The notes beneath the pieces were generated by a model, which was not told where the DNA came from, did not search any database, and was given only the letters and a program-made list of their open reading frames with translations. The position numbers and the translations under genes are program-made. Below, piece by piece: positions 44,923-53,637 of a DNA stretch of 60,002 nt (the first letter of the stretch is position 1; every line of letters starts with the position of its first letter). Origin of the DNA: Deltaproteobacteria bacterium (GTDB lineage Bacteria > Desulfobacterota > Binatia > UBA9968); contig VBKE01000007.1 in assembly GCA_005879605.1 (NCBI GenBank), forward strand, positions 11,302 through 71,303. Direction: 5' to 3'.

Positions 44923-45585
44923 TTAATGTCCGGCGCTCTCCAATACAGCGAGGGCGGCCTGGCAGCAGAGGATGTCCTGCTCAGGCCGGCTACTGCCGGC
45001 CACACCGATGGCGCCGAGGACCGCGCTGCCGTCCACGACCGCAATACCGCCGCTTTCGGGCATGATGCGACCGCGGTGGGAAATGATAAGGCTGCGAAAC
45101 CATGGTCGCCGCGCTTGAGGCGCCAACTCTGCTGTGGCCAAGTGAAAGGCGGCCGCCGTGTAGGCCTTATTGAAGGCAAGCTCTGCGCTCCTGGGTCCCG
45201 CCTCATCCATCCGCCCAACGGCGATGGGAGAGCCGGCCTCGTCGACGACCGCGGCCGTTATTGCCATCCCCTGTCTTCGCGCGTAGGCGTGAGCCGCCTG
45301 CACCATTTCCCACGCCTTGTCGAAGGGAACCGGCCCCACTGCCGCTTTGTTTTTGCGAAAGAATGCGGCGTTGATCTCGATGGAGGCCTCATGTTCGGCA
45401 GGGATGTCGACATCTTTGAAAATCGCGTCCACCGGGCAAACGATCTCGCACTGCTCGCAATCGATGCAGACTTCAGGGTCGATATAGAACTGAGGGGCCC
45501 CGGGCGTGGTATGAATGCAGGCTACCGGGCAGACCTCGACGCAGGCGCCATCGTTGGTACACAGACTTGTAATGACGTAGGTCAC
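44923..45585 (-). CDS. Ferredoxin fused to a GlcG/HbpS domain
   Basis: 220 residues from GTG, with GAGG upstream. Residues 1-60 are a two-cluster ferredoxin: C9, C15, C19 and C23 (FdxA-like 3Fe or 4Fe spacing) and C40, C43, C46 and C50 followed by Pro. Residues 80-215 are a GlcG/HbpS domain (AHAYARRQGMAITAAVVDEAG, GRMDEAGPRSAELAFNKAYTAA, GGIAVVDGSAVLGAIGVAG), a fold that binds haem, cobalamin precursors or other ligands. The fusion, downstream of a reductive-dehalogenase-like pair, suggests an electron donor or cofactor-handling subunit. Confidence 0.85.
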   Translation of the reverse strand: MTYVITSLCTNDGACVEVCPVACIHTTPGAPQFYIDPEVCIDCEQCEIVCPVDAIFKDVDIPAEHEASIEINAAFFRKNKAAVGPVPFDKAWEMVQAAHAYARRQGMAITAAVVDEAGSPIAVGRMDEAGPRSAELAFNKAYTAAAFHLATAELAPQARRPWFRSLIISHRGRIMPESGGIAVVDGSAVLGAIGVAGSSRPEQDILCCQAALAVLESAGH

Positions 45586-45601
45586 TGAATCCTCATGAAT
45601 A

Positions 45602-45673
45602 GTTCAAGCCGTTCAAATAGCTCAAATCGTTTAAACGGTTTGAACTGCTTAAACGTTTTGAACGATCCGAACT
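45602..45673. repeat. Array of eight degenerate 9-bp repeats
   Basis: From 45602 the sequence breaks into eight 9-mers close to gttcaaacg (for example gttcaagcc, gttcaaata, gctcaaatc, gtttaaacg, gtttgaact). It ends on the stop codon of the upstream minus-strand gene. Confidence 0.8.
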
Positions 45674-46247
45674 AGCGGTCCGCCGCCAGTGCTAGATCGG
45701 TGCGAATCACGTCCGCCACATGAACGCGCGTCCCGTATTTGGGAGTCACGAGCCTCCCGTTCGGGTTAAGCGCCCCTAGCCCTGCCGCTGCTGCCAGCGC
45801 CTCGGCATTGGGGTGCGACGACGCCGCAGCCCGAAACCCGAGCTCTCTGATCCAGGCGCTGAGAACGAAAGTGATGAACAGCCCATTCTGCACCGGCACT
45901 TGGCCGCCAATCCCCGCCGCTTGCCGCGGGTCATAGTCGGCCCGAACCGCGCAGATGACGGCGAAGGGATATCCCTCTTCGTCGTCAGAGCTTAATCGAG
46001 CAATGCCTACCAGGTCAGCCCCAAGATATCGCGCCAGCTCTTTCACGTGGCCCGACGTGATCTCAGGCGTATGAAGGTCTGCTTTGGTCGGGAAGACGTT
46101 GCCTTCAGGCGCATTTCGGATCAGCTCCGTCACCGAATTGGCCAGATCCGCTGGAAGCCTGTTGATGAAAAAATCCCAGTAGGGGTCGTCGTCACGGGAT
46201 TCTGTCCGCGGCCAGGGGATTTTCAGCGGGCCCAGTCTTAGCGCCAC
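45672..46247 (-). CDS. Reductive-dehalogenase-like corrinoid-domain paralogue without Fe-S clusters
   Basis: 191 residues from GTG whose G is shared with the preceding TAG. It aligns by eye with the middle of the full-length protein upstream: VKELARYLGADLVGIARL, then FAVICAVRADYD, ELGFRAAASSHPNAEALAAAAGLG and PKYGTRVHVADVIRTD. The four-cysteine Fe-S domain is absent. It may be a second subunit or a degenerate copy. The tight coupling favours a subunit. Confidence 0.7.
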   Translation of the reverse strand: MALRLGPLKIPWPRTESRDDDPYWDFFINRLPADLANSVTELIRNAPEGNVFPTKADLHTPEITSGHVKELARYLGADLVGIARLSSDDEEGYPFAVICAVRADYDPRQAAGIGGQVPVQNGLFITFVLSAWIRELGFRAAASSHPNAEALAAAAGLGALNPNGRLVTPKYGTRVHVADVIRTDLALAADR

Positions 46248-47563
46248 TAGACGCCCCGCTTGACGAATCGGTTGGTGTTCTCTTTTAGCGGCGCGTAGTA
46301 GCCGATATCCCCGGCCACCTTCGCCGAATCCGGCCCGTGCGCTGCGGTGCAGCCGGCGACGGTACAGGCGTGCTCGCCAGGCTTGATGCCGGAGTCATAG
46401 CCAAGCCAGCGTACCCGCTTCTGGCTCACTACTCCCCAGAAGCGATCGTCGATCGCCTTCAGCGCGTGCACGAGCGCAGGCCGCGCCGGGATAGGGCAGG
46501 TGCTGAGAGCCCAGACCGCAAGGCTGCGCCACCAGACGTTGGGTTTGGTAAACGGGCAAACGGTGGCGCAGGAGAGACAGCTTACCCAATGCTCGTGGGT
46601 GTACGGTCTCAGCTTGTAGCAGGTGAGCCAGTTGATCTTGTATTTCTCGATGCCGTTGAAGACGACTTTGTCGCCGAACGTGATGCTGTTGGTGGGACAG
46701 TTGACGGCGCACTTCCGGCAGATCTTGCAAAAGTCTTCGACTCCGATATCGACCGGCTCGTCCGGCACCAGCGGCAGGTCGGTCATGATCGGATCGGGCA
46801 TGTGGATGCGGGCACCGAATGCCTTGTTGATGACGAGCCCGTTTCGTCCCAACTCGCCGACGCCGGAGGCCACGCCCGCGGCTTGTGGAGTCACCACGCC
46901 CCTGAGCGCAGTGTAGCCCAGCTCCTTGACGTAACCCTCCAGCGCCTTGAGGATCAGGACGCCTTTCATTTGCGAGACATGGTAGGCGGCGTCGCCGATG
47001 AAGTGCCGGTGGGCCTGAAGCTTATCGTAGTCCCAGGCGGTCGTCGTGACGATGATATAGGGGAACTTTTGCACCAGCTCCTCCGGACTTCTATGCTCGT
47101 GTTCATCCGCCGCCGTCCCATCCTGGACGTAACGGCTGCCGGCGTACAGAAAGGATGGATGCGCCTTCGCGATGGCGACGACGTCCGCGCCCATGTAGCG
47201 GGCGACGGCCTTGATGTGGCGGGTCATCGCCGCGGGATCCGTGACGGGCACCTGCTTCGAGTTGACCTTGCCCTTGGATGCTTGATTGATCACCGTGGTC
47301 AGGAAATGTCTGCGATCGGCGAAATGGTTCGGGGCCGACACCCGGGTCAGCGGATCTCTGGAGATGGTGTTGCGGTACCAGTTGAACAGCGCCTTGCCCA
47401 ATTCGCCGCGCTGGTTTTTGGGATGCGGCGACTGGTTCATGTCGACGTTGGCGACCGGACCGACGATACGGACTGAACGGCCGAGGTAGGGCGGAGGTGG
47501 GACGCCCGCGCGCGGTTGATTACCGTTCAGAGGTTTCGTGGTTTTCTCCAGTGTCACAGCCAT
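46247..47563 (-). CDS. Reductive-dehalogenase-like cobalamin Fe-S protein, cytoplasmic
   Basis: 438 residues with no Tat signal, unlike respiratory RdhA. The corrinoid-binding nitroreductase-like core contains IKAVARYMGADVVAIAKAH, YVKELGYTALRG and GRNGLVINKAFGARIHMPDPIMTDLP. Two clusters follow: CKICRKCAVNCPTN (about 281-294) and CLSCATVCPF (about 330). This is the RdhA/QueG family layout. It could reduce halogenated or other activated carbon bonds; function is inferred. Good ribosome site (GGGGAAG). Heads the operon with the paralogue and the ferredoxin fusion. Confidence 0.82.
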   Translation of the reverse strand: MAVTLEKTTKPLNGNQPRAGVPPPPYLGRSVRIVGPVANVDMNQSPHPKNQRGELGKALFNWYRNTISRDPLTRVSAPNHFADRRHFLTTVINQASKGKVNSKQVPVTDPAAMTRHIKAVARYMGADVVAIAKAHPSFLYAGSRYVQDGTAADEHEHRSPEELVQKFPYIIVTTTAWDYDKLQAHRHFIGDAAYHVSQMKGVLILKALEGYVKELGYTALRGVVTPQAAGVASGVGELGRNGLVINKAFGARIHMPDPIMTDLPLVPDEPVDIGVEDFCKICRKCAVNCPTNSITFGDKVVFNGIEKYKINWLTCYKLRPYTHEHWVSCLSCATVCPFTKPNVWWRSLAVWALSTCPIPARPALVHALKAIDDRFWGVVSQKRVRWLGYDSGIKPGEHACTVAGCTAAHGPDSAKVAGDIGYYAPLKENTNRFVKRGV

Positions 47564-47744
47564 GACAACTTCCCCTTTCGTCGCTATCCATCTGCATACG
47601 GCGTAACAATCATTTTACGCCTCCCTACACAAAAACCAACGCCGATGCAATTCACGGGTTGCGTGCCGATTATCGCGTAATCGCCATCGAAGGTGCTCGG
47701 CCAAATTGATGAACGGGCCATTATCCGGCAGACGTATCGCCTCT

Positions 47745-48143
47745 TTAAGCATAGGAGGCGAGAGCGACTTCAGCGCAGCGCTGGTCCTGTTCTTCGGTAC
47801 CGCCCGCTACTGCGATGGCGCCCACGACGCTGCCGCCTTCGACGATGGGTAAAGCGCCTCCGCCGGGCATGATTCGACCGCTGCTGGAGACCACCAGGCT
47901 TTGAAACCAACTCTGCGCGGCTATCCCCGCCAACTCTTTCGTGGGCTGCTGGAAGCTGGCAGCCGTGTAGGCTTTGTTCAGGGCGATTTCGACCGTGATG
48001 GGCCGCGCGCGGTCCATTCGGCCCAGCGCAATCATCCTGCCGCTGGGGTCAACGACCACCGCTGTAACTGCGATGTCCAACTGCGCCGCCTGCGCATGGG
48101 CGCTTCGCACCATTTGAATCGCTTTGTCTGCAGGAATAGCCAT
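47745..48143 (-). CDS. GlcG/HbpS family protein
   Basis: 132 residues. HAQAAQLDIAVTAVVVDPSG, ALGRMDRARPITVEIALNKAYTAASF, SGRIMPGGGALPIVEGGSVVGAIAVAGGT and a C-terminal DQRCAEVAL are the complete GlcG/HbpS fold. It is closely similar to the domain fused to ferredoxin at 44923-45585. Upstream of the Rdh-like gene by 180 bp on the same strand. Confidence 0.9.
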   Translation of the reverse strand: MAIPADKAIQMVRSAHAQAAQLDIAVTAVVVDPSGRMIALGRMDRARPITVEIALNKAYTAASFQQPTKELAGIAAQSWFQSLVVSSSGRIMPGGGALPIVEGGSVVGAIAVAGGTEEQDQRCAEVALASYA

Positions 48144-48258
48144 CGTCGGTTGTGATCCCTCCTCGTTGTCGAAGTGTGGCCCCTAGTGTAACAGGTAATG
48201 GTATCCGACAGTCAAGCACTCAATCATACAGGGTGTCCCAACGTCAGCCGCACTGAAG

Positions 48259-48306
48259 CGGGAGTCCCGCCATGAGCTTGCCCTGGACTCATGCGGGGCT
48301 TCCCGC
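48259..48306. repeat. Long imperfect inverted repeat
   Basis: Arms of 19 nt (48259-48277 and 48288-48306) pair as gcggga...catgag and ctcatg...tcccgc around a 10-nt loop. It lies between the permease stop and the GlcG gene. There is no U-run, so it may stabilise or process the transcript. Confidence 0.6.
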
Positions 48307-48371
48307 AATTTCCATCCCGGCCGGGTAATCATCCCATGGTCTGCCTTTTGGAGTCCAGCTGGTCGGTCGGT

Positions 48372-50138
48372 TTATGGAACCGTGTTCACATGCAGGTCAT
48401 GCCGTACGCCAAGATGCGAACCAAAGTATCTGACGATGAGAGCTCCCGCTACGGTCAGGATAATGATGAAGATGCTGATGATACTCGCCGCCTCTCGATT
48501 GCTAACGGCGATCGACGACAGTTCGAGAGCCATGAGCGACAGCGTCATGGTATCGCGGGAAGCAAGCAAGACAATGCTGCTGGTGGCGCCGGCGGCGTGG
48601 ACGAAGCTGGTGACTGCCAAGAGCATCAGGCTGGGCATCAGCAATGGAAGCCAAATTTGGAAGTACGTTCGGATCCATCCAGCTCCGGATACCCTGGCGG
48701 CTTCCTCCATGTCCGCTCCGACCTGGACAAACACTCCTTTCATAATATTGACCCCAGTCGTGTTGCCCTGGAGGATCACGACAATGATTAGCGCCCAGAT
48801 CGTGCCGAAGAGAAAGTCGAGCACCGGGGTGCTGAGGAACAACCACAGGAGCCCCAGCCCCGCGAGAATGCCGGGGATGGCCCCGGAACACCAGATCATC
48901 AGATCCAGCGCATCGTGGCCAGGCAAGCGCGTGCGCACGAGGATGTACGCGATAACCGAAAACAACAGCGGGCTGACAATTGCCGCAGTAGTGCCTAAAA
49001 CCAAGGTGGTGCGCAGCGCCTTCAAGAAAACCGGATCGCTCAAGACCCATTTCCAGTTGTCCAGCGTGAAACCGAGCATGAAGTAGCCGATCCTGGTCAT
49101 GAAGCTTCCCACTACCAGTATGGACAGCGGCCCGACCGTCAACAGCATCAGAAGAAAGGCGATGAGGCCGAAGGCTATATAGTTCCACCGCCCAAGATCG
49201 ATGAGTCCGGGACGGAAGCTTCCGGTGATGGTCGTGTACCGGCGCCGATCGAGAATCCAGCGTTGCACGGGAATGATCAATGCGATCAGCAGCAGCGTAA
49301 TGCTGGCCAATACGGTCGCCTCGCCATAGTTGGGCACGGGGTCGCGGATCAGCGTAAAGATCTTTGTCGAGTAGACAAAGAACCCAAAGGGCAGCCCCAA
49401 CAGGTACTCGGTTTCAAAAGATTGAAAGATCCGCAAAAGTTGCAGAGCAAAGACCAGGATCATCGGCGAAATCATCAGCGGCAGCGTGACTTTGAATAGG
49501 GTTCGCAAGTTGCTCGCGCCGCCCACGCGCGCGGCCTCCTCCATAGCGGCATCCATGTTACGGAAGGCTGGCGTCAGCAGCATGACCTTGATGGCGATGC
49601 TATGGCCCATCAGGTTCGCCCAAACGATTCCCGGGACGCTAAAGATGTTGAAAGGACCCTGATCAAAAAGCCCGAGCTTTATTAGGCCAGTGTTGACCAG
49701 CCCGATATCCGGGTCCAACAGGGTAATCCAGGCGATGGTCGTGGGAAGGGCGGGCACCATGTAAGAAATCCAAAACATGAATTCTAAGGTGCGACTAAAA
49801 GGAATCCGGGTGCGCGCAAGAATCCAAGCGATGGTGAGTCCGATGGGGAAACTGAAGGCCACCGTCAATGACCAAATCACCAGGGAGTTCCCCAGAGATC
49901 TAAGCAAACCGGGGCGTAGGAACGCGTTCTGCCAGTGTCGCAGTCCCCACACGCGAGGCTCGACAAACCAGTCGGTAGCTGCGTTGAAGCTATTGATCAG
50001 CAGAAGAATGATCGGCCAGATGAGAAAGTAGCCCAGCACCAACAGCGCCACCGCCATGATGAAGTGACCGGCAGTGATGCGGGCTACCGGGACCGGCCTG
50101 GCGACACGAAAGTGTTCTAATGTAGGCGACTGCTCCAC
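48372..50138 (-). CDS. ABC transporter permease with two fused transmembrane domains (FbpB/AfuB-like)
   Basis: 588 residues from GTG. About twelve hydrophobic segments form two BPD_transp_1 halves, each with an EAA coupling loop: MEEAARVGGASNLRT near 205 and MEEAARVSGAGWIRT near 495. This is the Fe(III)/2-aminoethylphosphonate importer type (like FbpB or AfuB). No ATP-binding gene or binding protein adjoins; a family 1 binding protein of matching type is at 23951-24979. Confidence 0.92.
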   Translation of the reverse strand: MEQSPTLEHFRVARPVPVARITAGHFIMAVALLVLGYFLIWPIILLLINSFNAATDWFVEPRVWGLRHWQNAFLRPGLLRSLGNSLVIWSLTVAFSFPIGLTIAWILARTRIPFSRTLEFMFWISYMVPALPTTIAWITLLDPDIGLVNTGLIKLGLFDQGPFNIFSVPGIVWANLMGHSIAIKVMLLTPAFRNMDAAMEEAARVGGASNLRTLFKVTLPLMISPMILVFALQLLRIFQSFETEYLLGLPFGFFVYSTKIFTLIRDPVPNYGEATVLASITLLLIALIIPVQRWILDRRRYTTITGSFRPGLIDLGRWNYIAFGLIAFLLMLLTVGPLSILVVGSFMTRIGYFMLGFTLDNWKWVLSDPVFLKALRTTLVLGTTAAIVSPLLFSVIAYILVRTRLPGHDALDLMIWCSGAIPGILAGLGLLWLFLSTPVLDFLFGTIWALIIVVILQGNTTGVNIMKGVFVQVGADMEEAARVSGAGWIRTYFQIWLPLLMPSLMLLAVTSFVHAAGATSSIVLLASRDTMTLSLMALELSSIAVSNREAASIISIFIIILTVAGALIVRYFGSHLGVRHDLHVNTVP

Positions 50139-50455
50139 TTTTTTTTCCTCGTCGTCCTAACTCCCGTGCAATCCAGCCCGTCCGTGCATGCTTTACTAAG
50201 GCGACGGATTGTACAGGCGGACAGAGCAACGTGTCAATTATTGCCAGACCGTTGAAAAAGGCCGATCGGCTTCGTTCTGGTTCGTGCGTGGTTTTCGTGC
50301 CCGTCGACGAGCACGATTACGTTTTTTCTCCCCGCCCATTGCCTGTTTCAGCCGGAGGCTGATCCGCCAATCTCAGTGGCGGAGCCTCTTGCCTGTTTTG
50401 TAATTTTGCCTTATTTTCGCGAAACTGACTTCGGCTGGGTACCCCGATCCGGCCG

Positions 50456-50469
50456 GCCTGCCGGCAGGC
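50456..50469. repeat. Perfect GC palindrome (REP-like)
   Basis: gcctgccggcaggc is a perfect 14-bp palindrome, followed by a partial second copy of the left half (aggt). It resembles short dispersed palindromes seen in other bacterial genomes. Confidence 0.5.
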
Positions 50470-50496
50470 AGGTCACATCTTTGATTCCGCATCATC

Positions 50497-50527
50497 GCCC
50501 GAACTGGTTCTCCCCAGCCGGGCTTTC
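50497..50527 (+). terminator. Terminator-like hairpin without a clear upstream gene
   Basis: gcccgaactgg pairs with ccagccgggc (small internal mismatch) and is followed by TTTCTT. No plus-strand gene lies immediately upstream. Confidence 0.45.
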
Positions 50528-50717
50528 TTGTTCTGTTCGTAAAAGGGAGGATAGAAAGAAAAAAAGCGGCCGGCTGCACTCGGAAGATTGAACCCCACTG
50601 TCTGAAAGCCAACAGCAGACCCCTCTTTATGACTCCATGTATGCCAGGCAAGGAAAATGTTAGGCGGATAGAATGAAGGTTTAGGCGTTCAAGCAAAAAT
50701 TTAATAGGAGGTGAATT

Positions 50718-51026
50718 ATGGCAGGTTTTGTGAAGGTAGCGAAGACTGATGAGATTGTTCCCGGTCAGGGGAAGATGATCGAGGTTGGTGACAAGAAGAT
50801 TGCTCTCTTTAATGTGGAGGGCTCTTTCTATGCTATCGATGACACTTGCACCCATCGCGGTGGGCCGCTTTCAGAAGGGGTGCTTGAAAGTAAACAGGTA
50901 ACCTGCCCCTGGCATGGTGCGACGTATGATGTAACTACTGGGGAGGTCCTAGGTCCTCCGGCCCCCCAAGGAGTTGCCCGTTACAATGTCCGAGTAGAGG
51001 GTAGTGATATCGAAGTCGAGGTCTGA
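50718..51026 (+). CDS. Rieske [2Fe-2S] ferredoxin
   Basis: 102 residues. The cluster motif is CTHRGGPLSEG (about 44-54) and CPWHGATYDV (about 63-72), giving two Cys and two His ligands. The length matches soluble biphenyl/naphthalene-dioxygenase-type ferredoxins or NirD-like small subunits. No oxygenase component is adjacent. A strong AGGAGG ribosome site precedes the ATG. Confidence 0.92.
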   Translation: MAGFVKVAKTDEIVPGQGKMIEVGDKKIALFNVEGSFYAIDDTCTHRGGPLSEGVLESKQVTCPWHGATYDVTTGEVLGPPAPQGVARYNVRVEGSDIEVEV

Positions 51027-51373
51027 CAAGGGGTTAGATCTTTTGTTGAATAAGTCAGAGACGGTTGAGCGAACAACAAACAATAACAGACCCTATGGCT
51101 GGCTTTGGGAAATCGCAGGCGCTACTAACCCCATCAACGACATTCTCTCGCCCCGTGATAGCCAGCGGGCCGCGCAGGCTATCCGGCTAACAACCCGCTG
51201 GCTGCGCAGCTACAAAACCAATTAAGTACGCAGGGCTTAAAACCCACCGCCTCCTCGAACCGGAACCTTTGAATTTCGGCGAACAGAGAAGCTCAAAAGG
51301 TTCCTGACACCTTTCTGTCCTCTCGTTTAGGGATGCTACAAACTGCTCAGCTCGCCACCTACTCAATTAGCCA
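51027..51373. other. Intergenic, one REP-like motif
   Basis: No gene. A paired segment agccagcggg/cccgctggct lies near 51163-51201, and a REP-like aaaaggttcctgacaccttt at 51295-51314. Confidence 0.5.
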
Positions 51374-51658
51374 CTAGACCATCTTGCGCATCTCCTCGAT
51401 CGAGAAAGTCCGGATAAATTTCATTTTCACGTTGCCTAACGACTGCACGCTCGACATGAACTTGTTGATAGGCTCAGGGCCCTCCGCCTCGATGATAATT
51501 GCAGCATCATGCGGTCCGCCTGGCGTATAGAAGATGTCTTTGACCTGAACGCCCAGTTTCGCCGCTTCGGCCTTGGCCGCCTCGGCTCGATCAGGCGAAT
51601 CTTTGATTGTGCGTCGGCCTTGATTCGTATAATCCACCAAAATAACTCCTCTAGGCAT
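51374..51658 (-). CDS. GYD-domain protein
   Basis: 94 residues: GVILVDYTNQGRRTIKDSPDRAEAAKAEA, GVQVKDIFYTPGGPHDAAIIIEA and GNVKMKFIRTFSIEEM are the whole GYD domain. The domain is widespread and of unknown function, perhaps a small dimeric stress or catalytic ferredoxin-like fold. Very good ribosome site (AAAGGAGG). A structured leader lies upstream. Confidence 0.88.
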   Translation of the reverse strand: MPRGVILVDYTNQGRRTIKDSPDRAEAAKAEAAKLGVQVKDIFYTPGGPHDAAIIIEAEGPEPINKFMSSVQSLGNVKMKFIRTFSIEEMRKMV

Positions 51659-52181
51659 AAAGCACCTCCTTTGAATTTATTGAGACTCTCTTGTAATTGT
51701 GAGCGACACGGAAAACGAAATGCATTGCTCGTGCATCTGATTGACTTAGGTCCCGATTCGTCAGACTACGGGCCTTGTAGCTGGTCCTAGAGGGAACCAA
51801 AAAGCCAGCACACCCTGGCGATAAATCGCCGGAGCGGCTGGCTCTATACTGTTCTTTTCATTTCCCCCTCCGAGGAACAGTTTGTGTTCCTCCGGTTTGG
51901 CCTCAGATCAGCACCAGAAGCCTTCTCAATGATGGGGGAGGATTGTTACGAGGCGACAAATATCACATGGAGGAGTGCTGTCAAGCAGGTTCTACTGCAA
52001 TCGCCGCCTCAATTTAATTCCGGTAACTTGCATGTCTAAATTGTGACTAAGTTTCCGAAGCTAACTTAACGCTTTTAACACATTGTACCGTGCTGCAACT
52101 TGCAGCCCTGATCCGTCCGCAATAGAATCGCGTCACTAAGAACCGCGAAGCAATTCTTGAGACAAGAAGGAGGCACCCAAT
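51659..52181. other. Intergenic with structured leader
   Basis: No gene. Contains the terminator-type hairpin at 51800-51843 and another hairpin (gaggaac...gttcctc) near 51872-51894, both in the leader of the minus-strand GYD gene. Confidence 0.5.
51800..51843 (-). terminator. Terminator-like hairpin in the GYD gene leader
   Basis: On the minus strand agccagc (from 51843) pairs with gctggct (51809-51803) and is followed by TTTTTGG. The loop holds a second hairpin ggcgatttatcgcc. Confidence 0.6.
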
Positions 52182-52619
52182 ATGGCAGTGACCGTGAAAA
52201 AGATCGTGCTGTGGCGAAAAGAGGTTGAGAATAGTACCGGAATTCTTGCCAACGCTCTTGCGCCGCTTGCCAACGCCGGCACAGACATCCATGTGGTGAT
52301 GGCCTATCGCTTTCCGCGCCAGGAATACAAGGCTGCAATTGAGCTTTATCCGGTTACGGGGAGGAAGTCCGTTACTGCGGCCAAGGAAGCGGGATTCAGC
52401 GCCTCAGCAATCCCGGCTCTGTTGGTCGAGGGCAATAACAGGCCTGGTCTTGGCTATGCAACCGCGCAGGCCATTGCCGGTGCGGGGGTGAACATGGATT
52501 TTCTCGTAGCCCAGGTGGTAGGAAGAAAATATTCAGCGGTTTTTGGATTTGAGTCTGACGCAGACGCCACAAAGTGCGCTGCGATAATCCGAAAGGCAGC
52601 GGCCGCTAAGAAAAGGTAA
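52182..52619 (+). CDS. ACT-domain-like protein (two tandem domains)
   Basis: 145 residues. Two ACT-like halves are seen: VENSTGILANALAPLANAGTDIHVVMAYRF and VEGNNRPGLGYATAQAIAGAGVNMDFLVAQVVG, each the LG-rich helix-strand pattern of amino-acid-sensing ACT domains. A linked Lys-rich end. Ribosome site AAGGAGG. A truncated relative is at 57769-58143. Confidence 0.7.
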   Translation: MAVTVKKIVLWRKEVENSTGILANALAPLANAGTDIHVVMAYRFPRQEYKAAIELYPVTGRKSVTAAKEAGFSASAIPALLVEGNNRPGLGYATAQAIAGAGVNMDFLVAQVVGRKYSAVFGFESDADATKCAAIIRKAAAAKKR

Positions 52620-52704
52620 ACGATTGCCGCTTTACCGGTTTGCCGCGGGACAGTAAAGGAAAATTACAGACTCTGCGTAAAGAATAACGTAAGCGACGAC
52701 GATC

Positions 52705-53556
52705 ATGAATAACGCAGAAGTTTGGAGTTCTTTCGGATTTTGGACGCTCGTTGTGGGTCTCGTCGGCGACGTTGCGGTTCTCACGATTCCTAAACACCGG
52801 GACCGACTCGAAAAGATACTAAGTGCGTTTTTTACAATTGTGATTATCGTGGGTGTCGCGATCGAAGGTAAAGCAGACTCCGAGATTTCACGATCAACGG
52901 ATCTAAAGATAGCGACACTCGAACGCGATGCCAAAAGATTCGAAAAAGAAGCAGCACAAGCTATAGAGCGAGCAACTAACGCTGAATCGCATCTCGCTGA
53001 GGCTAGAGAGCGAGCAGCAAACGCGGAAACCGGCGCAGCTAATGCTGTCAAAAAAGCAAAAGAGGCGGGAGAACGAGCTCTCAAATTTGAAGCGTCTATA
53101 GCATCGGCGAATGCACGCTCAAAAGAAGCAGAGGCGCGCGTTGCAAAAGCACAATTAGATTTAGCGAAATTGGAGGCACCGAGGACGCTTACCGCCCAGC
53201 AGCGGCGCCGTATAGTAGACAAATTGAAGGTATTCGCCGGACAAAAATTCGCTGCTTTTGTGACTCCAGTCCGAGAAGCAACTAACCTATTGAATGCGAT
53301 AGGAGAAGTTCTAATATCTTCGGGATGGGTGCTTGTGCCGACCACAAGTCTTATTACGATTGGAAAGGCGGGAATCATTTTGGTTAACGGAGTGAAAGTC
53401 CAAATTGCTCCGAGCCGTGATCATGATTTAGGAAAAGTCTCTCGTGCGCTTACGGGTGCTTTAGTTTCTGAAAAAATCGACACGAAAACAGAAGTTAATG
53501 CAGAGCTAGAAAAAACTCCCGATGTAATTAATGTGATTGTCGGAGATAAATGGTAA
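52705..53556 (+). CDS. Membrane-anchored coiled-coil protein
   Basis: 283 residues. Two N-terminal hydrophobic segments (about 10-28 and 40-53), then a long Ala/Glu/Lys/Arg coiled coil (about 60-160), then a globular C-terminal domain (VDKLKVFAGQKFAAF, ATNLLNAIGEVLISSGWVLV). Proteins of this layout occur singly in many bacteria. Function unknown. No clear ribosome site. Confidence 0.75.
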   Translation: MNNAEVWSSFGFWTLVVGLVGDVAVLTIPKHRDRLEKILSAFFTIVIIVGVAIEGKADSEISRSTDLKIATLERDAKRFEKEAAQAIERATNAESHLAEARERAANAETGAANAVKKAKEAGERALKFEASIASANARSKEAEARVAKAQLDLAKLEAPRTLTAQQRRRIVDKLKVFAGQKFAAFVTPVREATNLLNAIGEVLISSGWVLVPTTSLITIGKAGIILVNGVKVQIAPSRDHDLGKVSRALTGALVSEKIDTKTEVNAELEKTPDVINVIVGDKW

Positions 53557-53637
53557 AAAATATGACCAGATACAGTCAGAAAATTCTCTCTTTCTTGTCG
53601 GTCTTGCGGCGAATACCATCTGCAAAGCGCATCCCCA

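Larger units (their letters stand above)
50139..50717. other. Intergenic with short palindromes
   Basis: No gene seen. It contains a perfect 14-bp palindrome (50456-50469) and a terminator-like hairpin (50497-50527), then the Shine-Dalgarno of the Rieske gene. Confidence 0.55.

Noticed and set aside
46337..47476. 379-codon plus-strand frame opposite the Rdh-like gene
   Set aside because: Composition is the complement of codon positions of the true gene; no motif; the minus-strand protein has clear Fe-S motifs.
51004..51225. Open frame after the Rieske gene
   Set aside because: Starts inside the Rieske gene in another frame and shows no recognisable pattern; the paired segments there look like structure, not coding.
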